Assembly: GCF_016765615.1 (NCBI RefSeq)
Contig: NZ_JAESWA010000022.1
Coordinates: forward strand, 397,542-461,541
Direction: 5' to 3'
Origin: Clostridium paridis
GTDB lineage: Bacteria; Bacillota; Clostridia; Clostridiales; Clostridiaceae
DNA length: 64,000 nucleotides
Numbering within the stretch: the first letter of the stretch is position 1; every line of letters begins with the position of its first letter. A model generated the notes under the pieces. It did not search any database, was not told where the DNA came from, and saw only the letters and a program-made list of their open reading frames with translations. A program made the translations under genes and the position numbers. Positions 35,264-44,043 of this stretch are shown piece after piece.

Positions 35264-35707
35264 TTATAAAGTTACATTATATTTCAATAGGATTTTTTCA
35301 AGTTCTTCATTTTTTATTGAAAATAAATTCCCATTATGAGATATTTGAAAAATATCTCCGCCACAATATTCAAAAGAGTCATGAGAACCATCTTTTGAAT
35401 TTAAAATAATGGCCATTCCTCCATCTATTTGACCTGAGCTATTACTACGGTAAAATTCTGAGTTCAATAAATACTCTATAAAATTATCCTTTTCGGAACC
35501 AGTAAGTTCAACATTTTTAGCATTGATTCCCCCAGTATAAAATGTAATCTTTGAAATTTCTGTATTTTCTAATTGGTCTTTCTTCTGCGTCCATTCATAC
35601 CTACTAAGAATATTGCTCCCTACGGTTGTTTTCAAACCTATTTCTACGCAACAAACGAATAGTAAAATAATAATTAATAAGTAGATAACATATTTTTTAG
35701 TCTTCAT
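35264..35707 (-). CDS. Hypothetical signal-anchored protein
   Basis: A 147-residue protein with a basic start and hydrophobic helix (residues 6-25, ending CCVEIG) that is a membrane anchor or possibly a lipoprotein signal. The rest (about 120 residues) is predicted extracytoplasmic and includes ITFYTGGINAKNVELTGSEKDNFIEYL and a FEYCGGD turn. No family recognised. It is flanked by non-coding gaps and is probably monocistronic. Confidence 0.6.
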   Translation of the reverse strand: MKTKKYVIYLLIIILLFVCCVEIGLKTTVGSNILSRYEWTQKKDQLENTEISKITFYTGGINAKNVELTGSEKDNFIEYLLNSEFYRSNSSGQIDGGMAIILNSKDGSHDSFEYCGGDIFQISHNGNLFSIKNEELEKILLKYNVTL

Positions 35708-35807
35708 ATACTTTACTCCTTAGCATAACTGCTCAACCCACTAAAACTTTCCACTATTTTAATTATATATTATATTTATTATCATTAATAACTCATAGTA
35801 TAATTCC

Positions 35808-35841
35808 TAAAAAAAATAACTCCTAGAACCTAGGAGTTATT
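35808..35841 (-). terminator. Intrinsic terminator
   Basis: AATAACTCCTAG (35815-35826) with its complement (35830-35841) around a 3-base loop, followed on the minus strand by a T run. It ends the beta-lactamase-like gene. Confidence 0.85.
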
Positions 35842-35854
35842 TATATTTTATGGC

Positions 35855-36634
35855 TTAGTGCCAATTATTCATTACATTATCCCACATCATCTTGCCACAC
35901 TTAGCAAGAGTTATGGTACCATATACGCTGTTAGGTATTTCCATTGATAATACAGTAAACACAAAGTTACCTTTTGATAATTGAATTAACTGAGTATCAT
36001 TTTCTACACCCTTCTTATCACCAGTTTTAGATGATATATCATATTTCAAATCATCTGAAATATATAAAGCAAGTTTATTCTTAATTTGTTGTCTTCTTAA
36101 TATATCTACAATCATAGTGCTATTTTCTTTATTTAAATAAGTAGCATTATAAAGGTGCTTCCATATCATTGAAAGATCATAAGCTGAAGTTATATTTTCT
36201 AAATCGCTTTTTTCTGTTCTTTCATCAGCAGTTTTTCTATTTAAAACTGTGTTTCTAAGTCCCATTTCCTTGATATTTTCATTTATTCTATCCATTCCAA
36301 CTAAATCAATTATTTTATTCGCAGCAGTGTTATCACTTTGAATTAACATTGCAACTAATAATTCAAAAATTGTATATTCTCTTTCTCCGAATTCATGAAT
36401 TATACCAGTTCCATAAACTTTATCTTTTCCTTCTATTTTAATTTTATCTAAGAAAGTATATCTTCCATCTTCAACAGCTTTCACAAGAGATACTGCTATA
36501 GGTAACTTCATACAGCCTGCCGCAACCATTTGAACGTTTTCATTATAACTATACATATATCCAGAATGTAAATCTTCAAAATAAAAACTGTAATTACCTA
36601 TTCTAGACTCTAAATATTTTTTTATCTCTTTCAT
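35855..36634 (-). CDS. Class A beta-lactamase-fold protein without the catalytic serine
   Basis: A 259-residue protein resembling class A beta-lactamases and related serine hydrolases. The SDN motif (Ser100-Asp101-Asn102, IQSDNTAANK) and KTG motif (SSKTGDKKG) are intact. The SxxK motif reads GCMK (AAGCMKLPI, Gly40-Lys43): the codon is GGC, one base from AGC serine. There is no N-terminal signal sequence, so it appears cytoplasmic. Hydrolysis by the normal mechanism is not expected unless Cys41 substitutes. AGGGT precedes the ATG. Monocistronic with a strong terminator. Confidence 0.75.
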   Translation of the reverse strand: MKEIKKYLESRIGNYSFYFEDLHSGYMYSYNENVQMVAAGCMKLPIAVSLVKAVEDGRYTFLDKIKIEGKDKVYGTGIIHEFGEREYTIFELLVAMLIQSDNTAANKIIDLVGMDRINENIKEMGLRNTVLNRKTADERTEKSDLENITSAYDLSMIWKHLYNATYLNKENSTMIVDILRRQQIKNKLALYISDDLKYDISSKTGDKKGVENDTQLIQLSKGNFVFTVLSMEIPNSVYGTITLAKCGKMMWDNVMNNWH

Positions 36635-36739
36635 AATACCCTCCAGCTTTCATTACATTATGTTTTTGTAAGATTATTATATCATGTTTTCAGAAAATTT
36701 TGAAGTATTTTAATAATTTGTATATTGAGTAAATATTTT

Positions 36740-36768
36740 GAGCACTAATCCCAATGGAATTAGTGCTC
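36740..36768 (-). terminator. Hairpin downstream of pfkA
   Basis: GAGCACTAAT with ATTAGTGCTC around a 9-base loop. The T run after it on the minus strand is broken, so it may be a weak terminator. The stretch 36635-36868 has no gene; it also holds a possible member of the palindrome family (36776-36865). Confidence 0.5.
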
Positions 36769-36868
36769 TCATTAAGGGTTTAAACAAAAAACTTAAATTA
36801 TACTTGTGAGTAAATTCTAATCTTGCACTTACTACAAAGTATTAATCAATAAGTTAACTTAACCCATA

Positions 36869-37966
36869 TTAATCTCCAAAAGAAATACCTATCTTTCTAG
36901 CAACAGTTACAAGTTCACCATCAGGATTTACATTTTTATTTGCTCCAATTACATTTTCAAGAGTTTCACATGATATTACATCACCTTTTAAACATACCAT
37001 ATTACCGAATTTTCCTTCTTTAATTAGGTCTGCTGCTGCAACACCATATCTTGTTGAAAGAATTCTATCAAAGGTTGATGTTGTTCCTCCTCTTTGAAGA
37101 TGTCCTAATACGGTACATCTAACTTCATTTTCCTTAATGATTTTCTCTATATCTCCTGCTAACTTGTTACCTATTCCTCCAAGTCTTATTGGATCTGGAG
37201 AATCCTCAACTATTTTAGCTACAACCACTTCTCCATCTTTTGATTTAGCTCCTTCAGCTACAACTATAATAGAGAATGGTTTTCCATGTTTCTTTCTATC
37301 TTCAATCTTTTCTACTATCTTATTAATATCATATGGAATTTCAGGTAATAAGATTACATCTGCTGATCCAGCTATTCCAGATTCTAAAGCAATCCACCCT
37401 GCATTTCTTCCCATAACTTCAAGTAACATTACTCTATGATGAGATTCTGCTGTAGTATGAAGTCTATCTAAAGCTTCAGTTGCTATACTAATGGCAGTAT
37501 TAAAACCAAAGGTTACATCAGTTGCTGCTAAATCATTATCTATTGTTTTAGGTACACCTATTACATTTACACCTTTTCTTGAGAAATCTCTAGCAGATGT
37601 AAGTGTTCCATCTCCTCCAATAACAACTAAAACATCAACGCCTTCTTTTTTCATGTTTTCTACTGCTACATCTGAAACATCTTTTTTAACCATCTTACCG
37701 TCTTCATTAACTAAATAATCAAAAAGATTATCTTTATTAGAGCTGTATAGTATTGTTCCACCTTTATGTTCTATTCCTGAAACACTTTCTAATGTTAGTG
37801 GAACAAAATCGTTGTTATATAAACCACGATACCCAAATTTGTAACCAATAACCTCATAACCATACTGCAAAATTGCTGTTCTTGTTACCGCTCTAATTAC
37901 AGCGTTTAATCCTGGGCAATCTCCGCCTCCTGTTAGTAATGCTATTTTTTTAATTTCTTGTGACAT
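36869..37966 (-). CDS. pfkA: 6-phosphofructokinase
   Basis: A 365-residue enzyme that phosphorylates fructose-6-phosphate. GGGDCPGLNAVIR (13-25), IGGDGTLTSA (116-125), PKTIDNDLAATD (139-150), NAGWIALESG and EIPYD match the family. The glycine in GGDG (Gly120) points to ATP use, while Lys140 in PKTIDND, where ATP-type bacterial PfkA has glycine, is typical of the mixed-substrate group III enzymes. AGGAGG precedes the ATG. The upstream region 37967-38322 holds a candidate CcpA site. Confidence 0.95.
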   Translation of the reverse strand: MSQEIKKIALLTGGGDCPGLNAVIRAVTRTAILQYGYEVIGYKFGYRGLYNNDFVPLTLESVSGIEHKGGTILYSSNKDNLFDYLVNEDGKMVKKDVSDVAVENMKKEGVDVLVVIGGDGTLTSARDFSRKGVNVIGVPKTIDNDLAATDVTFGFNTAISIATEALDRLHTTAESHHRVMLLEVMGRNAGWIALESGIAGSADVILLPEIPYDINKIVEKIEDRKKHGKPFSIIVVAEGAKSKDGEVVVAKIVEDSPDPIRLGGIGNKLAGDIEKIIKENEVRCTVLGHLQRGGTTSTFDRILSTRYGVAAADLIKEGKFGNMVCLKGDVISCETLENVIGANKNVNPDGELVTVARKIGISFGD

Positions 37967-38204
37967 TATAATCCTCCTCTACCCTTGCGGATCGTTCTAA
38001 AATTAATACTCTCACGGAAAGTGCTTTGATTTAACGACTTTCTTGTGCTATATTAATGCAAACGACAAAAAATGCTAAACGTTTGCAAAATATTCAGATA
38101 ATTACCACAATTAAATGATATCATAATATTCAGAAAGTTAAAAGCTTTTTTTATGTTAATAAAATACAATTTTGCATTTTATATAAATATATACTTTTTA
38201 AAAA
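37967..38204. promoter_or_regulatory. Intergenic region upstream of pfkA
   Basis: No gene is visible in the 37967-38322 gap. On the minus strand it carries TGCAAACG and CGTTTGCA inverted arms (38057-38064 and 38080-38087); the TGCTAAACGTTTGCA at 38073-38087 resembles, imperfectly, a catabolite-responsive element. The far part is AT-rich with a terminator at 38211-38251. Confidence 0.35.
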
Positions 38205-38251
38205 TAAAATTAGGATGAGTAACTTTATTTTCTCATAAATTACTCATCCTA
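38205..38251 (-). terminator. Intrinsic terminator
   Basis: TAGGATGAGTAA (38211-38222) with TTACTCATCCTA (38240-38251), a 17-base loop and a T-rich tail on the minus strand. Confidence 0.65.
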
Positions 38252-38322
38252 TAGATTATTTATAGTTGTTTAAAAATACACTCATATTCCATGTAATTTA
38301 ATAAATATAAATACCTAGATTA

Positions 38323-38739
38323 TTACTCTACTTGAGTTAATAATCTTTTCATTATATCTTTTAGTTTCTTTTCTCCTACCTCTTCATGAGTTACTGCAAT
38401 AACTAATTTAATATCATTGTCAGATTCATCCCACTTATACGCCCTAATATCTAAAATTGATTCTTCTGGAATATATTCTTCTAAATCTGTTGCGATTTCT
38501 TCTGCTAATGTAAGATATTCTTCAAATAATTCTTCTTCACTATACTCATTTATGTTGATTTCATCGTCTTCCATCATTTCTTTTAGTATATCTATTGATA
38601 TGCTTAAGTTTAGAGCTAAAATATCATCCCTTTTTGAACCTTTGCTCATGTCTTTAACAACTTTAAATTCAGAATTATTTTCAATTTTATCTATAGTATC
38701 TTTACTATCAATAATTTGATTACCAAATGCTATGTACAT
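38323..38739 (-). CDS. Acidic hypothetical protein
   Basis: A 138-residue protein rich in Glu and Asp, beginning MYIAFGNQIIDSKDTIDKIE, with a helical stretch around LEEYIPEESILDIRAYKWDESDND and IKLVIAVTHEEVGEKKLKDIMKRL at the end. No signal or membrane segment. The ATG at 38739 is preferred over the TTG at 38754, because GGGAG overlaps the TTG and is 8 bases from the ATG. Family not recognised. It is probably monocistronic. Confidence 0.6.
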   Translation of the reverse strand: MYIAFGNQIIDSKDTIDKIENNSEFKVVKDMSKGSKRDDILALNLSISIDILKEMMEDDEININEYSEEELFEEYLTLAEEIATDLEEYIPEESILDIRAYKWDESDNDIKLVIAVTHEEVGEKKLKDIMKRLLTQVE

Positions 38740-38917
38740 ATCTTCAACTCCCAATTTTTTTATGTTTTTAAACTAAATTTATCTGTTTTATTAATTATTA
38801 TAACTTAAATAAATTAATATATTAATTTATTAACTCAAGCTATAACATTTAACATTATATAGGAAAATAAAAGAACTGCCAACATTTAGTCAGCAGCCCA
38901 GTTTAAATATTCATTTT

Positions 38918-39793
38918 TTATTTAATAATTCCTGCAAAAGCCAAACCTACTAAAACAAGTCCAACAATTATTCTATATACTGCAAATACTCTCATAGGTT
39001 TCTTCTTTAAGAAGTTAATAAACATTTCTATTACTACTAGAGCTACTAAAAATGCAACTATAAAGCCTATACCTAATGCTATCCAATAAGTTTTATTCAT
39101 TATTGAAAAATCAAATTTAATTAATTTTAATAATGATGCTCCAATCATAGCTGGAATAGCTAAGAAAAATGAAAACTCAGTTGCCACAGAAGTTGAAAGT
39201 CCTGAGATCCATCCTCCCATTATTGTTGAGGCACTTCTTGACATTCCTGGCCACATAGCTAAGCATTGAAAAACACCTACTTTTATTGCTTGGGTAAAAC
39301 TTATTTTATCAATGTCCTTAGTAATTCTTTTACTCTTCCTCAAGTCTTTTCTATAGTAGTTCTCAACTAAAACAAGTAATATACCACCAACAACAAATGC
39401 AAATGATACAGTTTTAGCTGAAAAAAGTTTTTCTTCTATAAAATCATTAAATTTAAGTCCTAATATAACAGCAGGTATAGTACCTATTAATACTGCTAGC
39501 CAAAAATTGAAACCTCTTTTTGCTTCTTGTTTTCTTGTTGCAGCAAATACAAAAAATTCAATTACAGTAGTATAAATTTTCTTCCAATACAATACTATAA
39601 CGGCTAAAATTGCTCCTAGTTGAATAACTACCTCAAACATATCCGAAAATGCTTTTGTTTGTGATGTATTAAAACCAATTAGTTCTCCAATTAAAATCAT
39701 ATGTCCTGTAGATGATATTGGTATAAATTCAGTAATACCTTCTACAATAGCTATAACAATAGCTTTAAGTATAAAAATAAAATCAATTCCCAT
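38918..39793 (-). CDS. uppP: Undecaprenyl-diphosphatase (UppP/BacA)
   Basis: A 291-residue membrane enzyme with about eight helices. EGITEFIPISSTGHMIL (residues 18-34) and WPGMSRSASTIMGG are the catalytic signatures of BacA-type phosphatases. It removes a phosphate from undecaprenyl diphosphate, recycling the lipid carrier for peptidoglycan and teichoic acid and giving bacitracin tolerance in relatives. AAGGAG precedes the ATG. It is probably transcribed alone. Confidence 0.96.
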   Translation of the reverse strand: MGIDFIFILKAIVIAIVEGITEFIPISSTGHMILIGELIGFNTSQTKAFSDMFEVVIQLGAILAVIVLYWKKIYTTVIEFFVFAATRKQEAKRGFNFWLAVLIGTIPAVILGLKFNDFIEEKLFSAKTVSFAFVVGGILLVLVENYYRKDLRKSKRITKDIDKISFTQAIKVGVFQCLAMWPGMSRSASTIMGGWISGLSTSVATEFSFFLAIPAMIGASLLKLIKFDFSIMNKTYWIALGIGFIVAFLVALVVIEMFINFLKKKPMRVFAVYRIIVGLVLVGLAFAGIIK

Positions 39794-39931
39794 GCGTCTA
39801 CTCCTTTATGTTTACTCAAATTTCATTATAAAACCTAATTACATCAATGTCTAATTAAAATTTCCTTAAAATTTTATTGCTATTAATTAACATATTAATT
39901 TATACTCATAAATCCTATGATTAATTCACAT

Positions 39932-39976
39932 AAAAAAAACAGTTAAAAAGTCAAAAAAACTTTAACTTTTTAACTG
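39932..39976 (-). terminator. Strong intrinsic terminator after manA
   Basis: CAGTTAAAAAGT (39940-39951) with ACTTTTTAACTG (39965-39976), followed by eight T residues on the minus strand. Confidence 0.9.
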
Positions 39977-39984
39977 CAATAATA

Positions 39985-40962
39985 TTATCCTCTTATATTA
40001 TTAAGTATTTCTTCTTCAACTTTAGCTTCATTTGGCACATATGATTTTAACAAGGTTGATTTTCCTATTATTTTATATTCGCCTAGTGTTGCTGGTATAA
40101 ATACCGAATCACCCTTAGAATACTTAACAGTTCCATCTGTATATTTGATTTCTCCACTTCCCTCAGTACATGTAAATATATAAAATCTTTCCTTGTCACT
40201 GCTCTCAGTTACTTCAGTTTGTAATACATATTTTTCTATAGAGAAATATGGACAAAGTGATAAGTATTCTTTTAAATACCCGTCTTCTTGTATTTTTATT
40301 CCTTTTGCATTTTTACCTGATAGGGAAAAATCAATTACATCTAATGCTTTTTGAACGTGAATTTCTCTTCCTCTATTATAATCGTATACCCTGTAAGTAG
40401 TGTCGCTATTTTGTTGTATTTCAGCAATTGTTACACCTTCTTCTATTGCATGAACTAATCCACTTTTAACAAAATAGAAATCTCCTGGTTTAACATACAC
40501 TCTATTTAAATATTTTTCTAAATCACCAGAATTTAATGCCTTTTCAAACTCTTCCTTTGTACAATCTTTAGTCCCTACTACTAGGCTAGCACCTTCCTTT
40601 GCATCTATAACATACCAAGCTTCAGTCTTTCCTAGATCTCCTTCATTTTTAAGAGCATATTCATCACCTGGGTGAACTTGAACTGATAATTTATCATTTG
40701 CAGTTATTATTTTAATAAGTAATGGAAATCTATCCCCTTTTATCTCACTACCTAAAATTTCAGCCCCTCTTTGTTTAATTAACTCTTCAAAGGTAAGTCC
40801 TTTAAATTCTCCATTTTTAACAACACCCATTCCATTTGGATGACAAGCTATATCCCAGCTTTCACCTATATTCCCTTCAGGTAAGTTATCTCTAAAGGCT
40901 TCTAGTTCTCTACCGCCCCAGATTCTATCATAATATAAATTCTCAAATACAATTGGATACAT
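39985..40962 (-). CDS. manA: Mannose-6-phosphate isomerase, class I
   Basis: A 325-residue zinc-dependent cupin enzyme converting mannose-6-phosphate to fructose-6-phosphate. WGIACHPNG-like start (SWDIACHPNG), QVHPGDEYAL (His97), GKTEAWYVIDA (Glu114), FYFVKSGLVHAIEEGVTIAEIQQNSDTTYRVYDYNR are the metal and active-site segments. AGGAGG lies ahead of the ATG. A long palindromic element (40989-41067) sits immediately upstream. Confidence 0.94.
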   Translation of the reverse strand: MYPIVFENLYYDRIWGGRELEAFRDNLPEGNIGESWDIACHPNGMGVVKNGEFKGLTFEELIKQRGAEILGSEIKGDRFPLLIKIITANDKLSVQVHPGDEYALKNEGDLGKTEAWYVIDAKEGASLVVGTKDCTKEEFEKALNSGDLEKYLNRVYVKPGDFYFVKSGLVHAIEEGVTIAEIQQNSDTTYRVYDYNRGREIHVQKALDVIDFSLSGKNAKGIKIQEDGYLKEYLSLCPYFSIEKYVLQTEVTESSDKERFYIFTCTEGSGEIKYTDGTVKYSKGDSVFIPATLGEYKIIGKSTLLKSYVPNEAKVEEEILNNIRG

Positions 40963-40988
40963 TACTAATCCTCCTTCTTAACTGTATG

Positions 40989-41067
40989 TAGGGTTTTTAT
41001 AGCAATTTTAATTTATTCATGTTTCAGTTCCGGCATGAAAAAGTTGTTAGCTCAACTCAAAACCCTA
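40989..41067. repeat. Palindromic intergenic element (family member B)
   Basis: TAGGGTTTT (40989-40997) and AAAACCCTA (41059-41067) form the ends; an inner TTCATG/CATGAA pair and an AGTTG/CAACT mini-stem lie between. The right half resembles the element at 49911-50014. It occupies the stretch upstream of manA. Confidence 0.55.
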
Positions 41068-41124
41068 TATTATTTATAATTAATTATGTGTAAGTTATTA
41101 TAACATTATATCATAGAGTTATAT

Positions 41125-41171
41125 AAAAAAAGAATATTACTATATAAAAATATATTATATAGTAATATTCT
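41125..41171 (-). terminator. Intrinsic terminator after the TPR gene
   Basis: A 16-bp perfect stem (41131-41146 with 41156-41171) with a T run on the minus strand. Confidence 0.9.
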
Positions 41172-41181
41172 AGATAACTTA

Positions 41182-43035
41182 TTAATAGAACAATGTGAAA
41201 TCTGGAATCTTTATAGAATCCCCATTACCTTTATTATAATCATCATATACTGTTTTTGCTTTAGTATAATTTTCTTCTATGGCTTTCTTTGTATCTGCAT
41301 CAGTAATTGAATCTCTTGATTCATATGCCGCCTTTAAATTAGCCATACCTCTTTCTAAGTCAACATTAATCGAAATATAAAAACAACCAGCATTATTTAA
41401 AGTTAGTGGATCATTCTTATCTGCAGCATATGCATACCTAACTTCTTTAATCGCATCTGAATACTTTTCTTGATTCATATATACAGTACCCAATGTTCTA
41501 TGATATTTAGGATTTGCATCATCTAATGAAATTGCTTTCTTAAGCAATGCAATAGCATCATCAGTAGAATTGCTATTTAGTTTTATTAATGCCATGTTAT
41601 AATATAATTCTGTGTCAGTTGGCTTTACTTGAGATGCAAGACTAAAATATTCATAAGCCTTATTACTATCTTTAGCAGTTGTCCAATAATAATTTGCAAT
41701 CTTTGCCATAATGTCATAATTAAAAGGTTCTTTTAATAAAGCTGCTCTAAAATAAGGTTCTGCCTCTTTATCTTTTCCTTGCTTCAACATAATATCAGGA
41801 ATTAAGAAACCATAATTATCAGGATAATCCTTGTTAGCTAGAATACTCTTTTGAGCGAATTCAAATGCCTTATCATATTCTCCTTTGTCATAATAGTACC
41901 AACCTGCAGTATGATAACCTATATATGACTCACTATTTTGGCTGATAATTTCATTTAGTAATTTTTCACCTTTTTCATTATCACCAGAATACTGATATAT
42001 TTTCGCTTGAATTATTTTAACATTAATATTTCCAATATCCTTACCATCTAATTCTGTTAGAGTTTTTTGAGCCATATCAGCTGAATCTTGAGACATTGAA
42101 TATACTTTAGCTATCCATAGCTTGTAGCAAATCTCATTTGGCTCTTTTGAAGACCTATCTATTAATTTTTGAAGAATTAAATCCTTATTAAACGTAGCTG
42201 CTTGAGATATTATGTCAAACACCTTAATCTCGTCCTTATCCTTATACCAAGCTTCTTTTAATAAATCAAATCCTTTATCGTAATCATCTAAAAGCATCTG
42301 CATCTTTGCTAAAATGGATAAATCATATGCTGAATCACTATCCACTGGATACTCCTTAACCATTTCGCTAGCTTTATCTTTCTCTCCATTTACCATATAT
42401 ACCGTATACATAGTTCTCATTAATGGTTTATCTTTTCCATAATTATTTAGTTCACTTTCACCTATTTCCAAAGCTTCCTTGTAATTCTTATTCATAAAAT
42501 ATGTGAAAACAATATAGTTTACTAACTCTCTATCTTTAGCTTCATACTTTTCTCTATTATTCCCAACTATTTTATTTCTTTTATCCATAGCATCTTTTAA
42601 AAGATCATTGGACTTGTCCATTTCGCCTTGAACAGAATAGATTTCAGCTTCCTTTACTTCCCAGATAGGCCACTTATCATCTTCTTGCAATTTTTCGTAC
42701 TCACTTACTGATTTATCAAAATCTCCTTGATAGAAAAGCATTTCAGCTTTGTTATTAGCAATTAATGTCTGATTTTTCTTTAAAGCAGTTTTTACTGAAA
42801 AAATTATAATCAAGGCCATCATAAAGCAAAAAATCATTACAACTGTAGGATGAAGTATACTCCATTTCTCACTTAAAGCTTTATATTTCTTAATAAATGG
42901 ATCTATTTTAACCTTTAACTTTTCATAAATAGTTAAACTTTTTTCTTTCATTTTTATTGCATTTTTTATCAGCTTACTTTTTATGGGTTCTCCATTTTTC
43001 TTAAGCTTGTTCAATAATTCTTTAATTTTTCCCAT
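41182..43035 (-). CDS. Membrane-anchored TPR repeat protein
   Basis: A 617-residue protein. The first 60 or so residues are basic and helical, one transmembrane helix (about 65-85, VVMIFCFMMALIIIFSV) follows, and the rest is a long array of tetratricopeptide repeats (for example AEMLFYQGDFDKSVSEYEKL, YYYDKGEYDKAFEFAQKSI and ELYYNMALIKLNSNSTDDAIALLKKAI). TPR arrays mediate protein binding; the partner is unknown. AGGAGG precedes the ATG. Transcribed alone, divergent from the next gene. Confidence 0.85.
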   Translation of the reverse strand: MGKIKELLNKLKKNGEPIKSKLIKNAIKMKEKSLTIYEKLKVKIDPFIKKYKALSEKWSILHPTVVMIFCFMMALIIIFSVKTALKKNQTLIANNKAEMLFYQGDFDKSVSEYEKLQEDDKWPIWEVKEAEIYSVQGEMDKSNDLLKDAMDKRNKIVGNNREKYEAKDRELVNYIVFTYFMNKNYKEALEIGESELNNYGKDKPLMRTMYTVYMVNGEKDKASEMVKEYPVDSDSAYDLSILAKMQMLLDDYDKGFDLLKEAWYKDKDEIKVFDIISQAATFNKDLILQKLIDRSSKEPNEICYKLWIAKVYSMSQDSADMAQKTLTELDGKDIGNINVKIIQAKIYQYSGDNEKGEKLLNEIISQNSESYIGYHTAGWYYYDKGEYDKAFEFAQKSILANKDYPDNYGFLIPDIMLKQGKDKEAEPYFRAALLKEPFNYDIMAKIANYYWTTAKDSNKAYEYFSLASQVKPTDTELYYNMALIKLNSNSTDDAIALLKKAISLDDANPKYHRTLGTVYMNQEKYSDAIKEVRYAYAADKNDPLTLNNAGCFYISINVDLERGMANLKAAYESRDSITDADTKKAIEENYTKAKTVYDDYNKGNGDSIKIPDFTLFY

Positions 43036-43180
43036 TTTTCCTCCTAATTATCCCCTTGAGGTTATAAATAAATTCTATCAAAACCTAAATTAAAAATCTA
43101 TAATATGCTATACTTAAATTGTATTTACTATAGTTAAATTTTCAAAAGCATTATATATATTAACATAAAAGGAGCCAAAT

Positions 43181-43981
43181 ATGAACCTAAAAATTAAACC
43201 TTCATTACTAATTATAATTTTTTCAGTAGGGATAATTGCAGGTATTATTACTATATCAAGTGGAAACTTCGAGAAAATATATAATAATTCTCCAAGTTAC
43301 ACCAATTCTCCCACCAATAATGATACTGTTAAAGATTCTATAGTTGAAGTGCCGCTTAACATAATTCCACTACAAGATGCATTTTTACAAAATAAAGATT
43401 TTAAAGATAAAACTGAAAAAAGTGGAGTAAACTTGTCAATAATAAATAAGGAAAGTAAAAATTCTTCATCATTGCTTAACTCCAATAAAAATAGATTTGA
43501 ATTTATTCCAGATTTAAATAATGCTGTTTCTAATACAATTCTTAATGTTCAAAGTAAAAAAATATATATATCTTATATATTTTCAAGTGAAAAACCACTT
43601 ACATATACTATATCAAATATTCCATACTTATCAAAAGGAACTTTTAATGTAGCTATAATAAATTCTAAGGAATATAATGTTTCTATTGAAAAAACATTGA
43701 TTGATAAACATTTTAACATTATTATTGTTGAATCGGATACAGAGGCTTCAAGTAAAGTAATAGATAAAACTTTAATAATAAACAATCCTGAAAGTGAAAA
43801 GTTTATTTATGGCTTTAGTTTGGTTTATTCTAAGGATACTCCTATTGCTTATGGACTTAAGTTAATTTTCAATAAAATGTCCTATAGTGAAAGAAAAACA
43901 GTAATAAGCGCTTTTAATTCAAAAGCTCAAAACTTACCTTTTTATGCTAAAGAAAACTTTAATTATATAGATTTAGATTGA
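43181..43981 (+). CDS. Hypothetical exported protein
   Basis: A 266-residue protein with a basic N-terminus and one hydrophobic segment (residues 8-27) that acts as a signal peptide or anchor. A Ser/Asn/Thr-rich linker (about 28-60) follows, then a beta-rich domain with no family I can name. AAAGGAG precedes the ATG. It is in the same direction as murT, 62 bases upstream of it, so it may be co-transcribed and act at the cell surface, but that is inference. Confidence 0.65.
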   Translation: MNLKIKPSLLIIIFSVGIIAGIITISSGNFEKIYNNSPSYTNSPTNNDTVKDSIVEVPLNIIPLQDAFLQNKDFKDKTEKSGVNLSIINKESKNSSSLLNSNKNRFEFIPDLNNAVSNTILNVQSKKIYISYIFSSEKPLTYTISNIPYLSKGTFNVAIINSKEYNVSIEKTLIDKHFNIIIVESDTEASSKVIDKTLIINNPESEKFIYGFSLVYSKDTPIAYGLKLIFNKMSYSERKTVISAFNSKAQNLPFYAKENFNYIDLD

Positions 43982-44043
43982 TAAAATATCATATTTAGTG
44001 TATAAAAAGGAGGGGAATTTTTTTCTTTTTAAAATAAAAAGTA

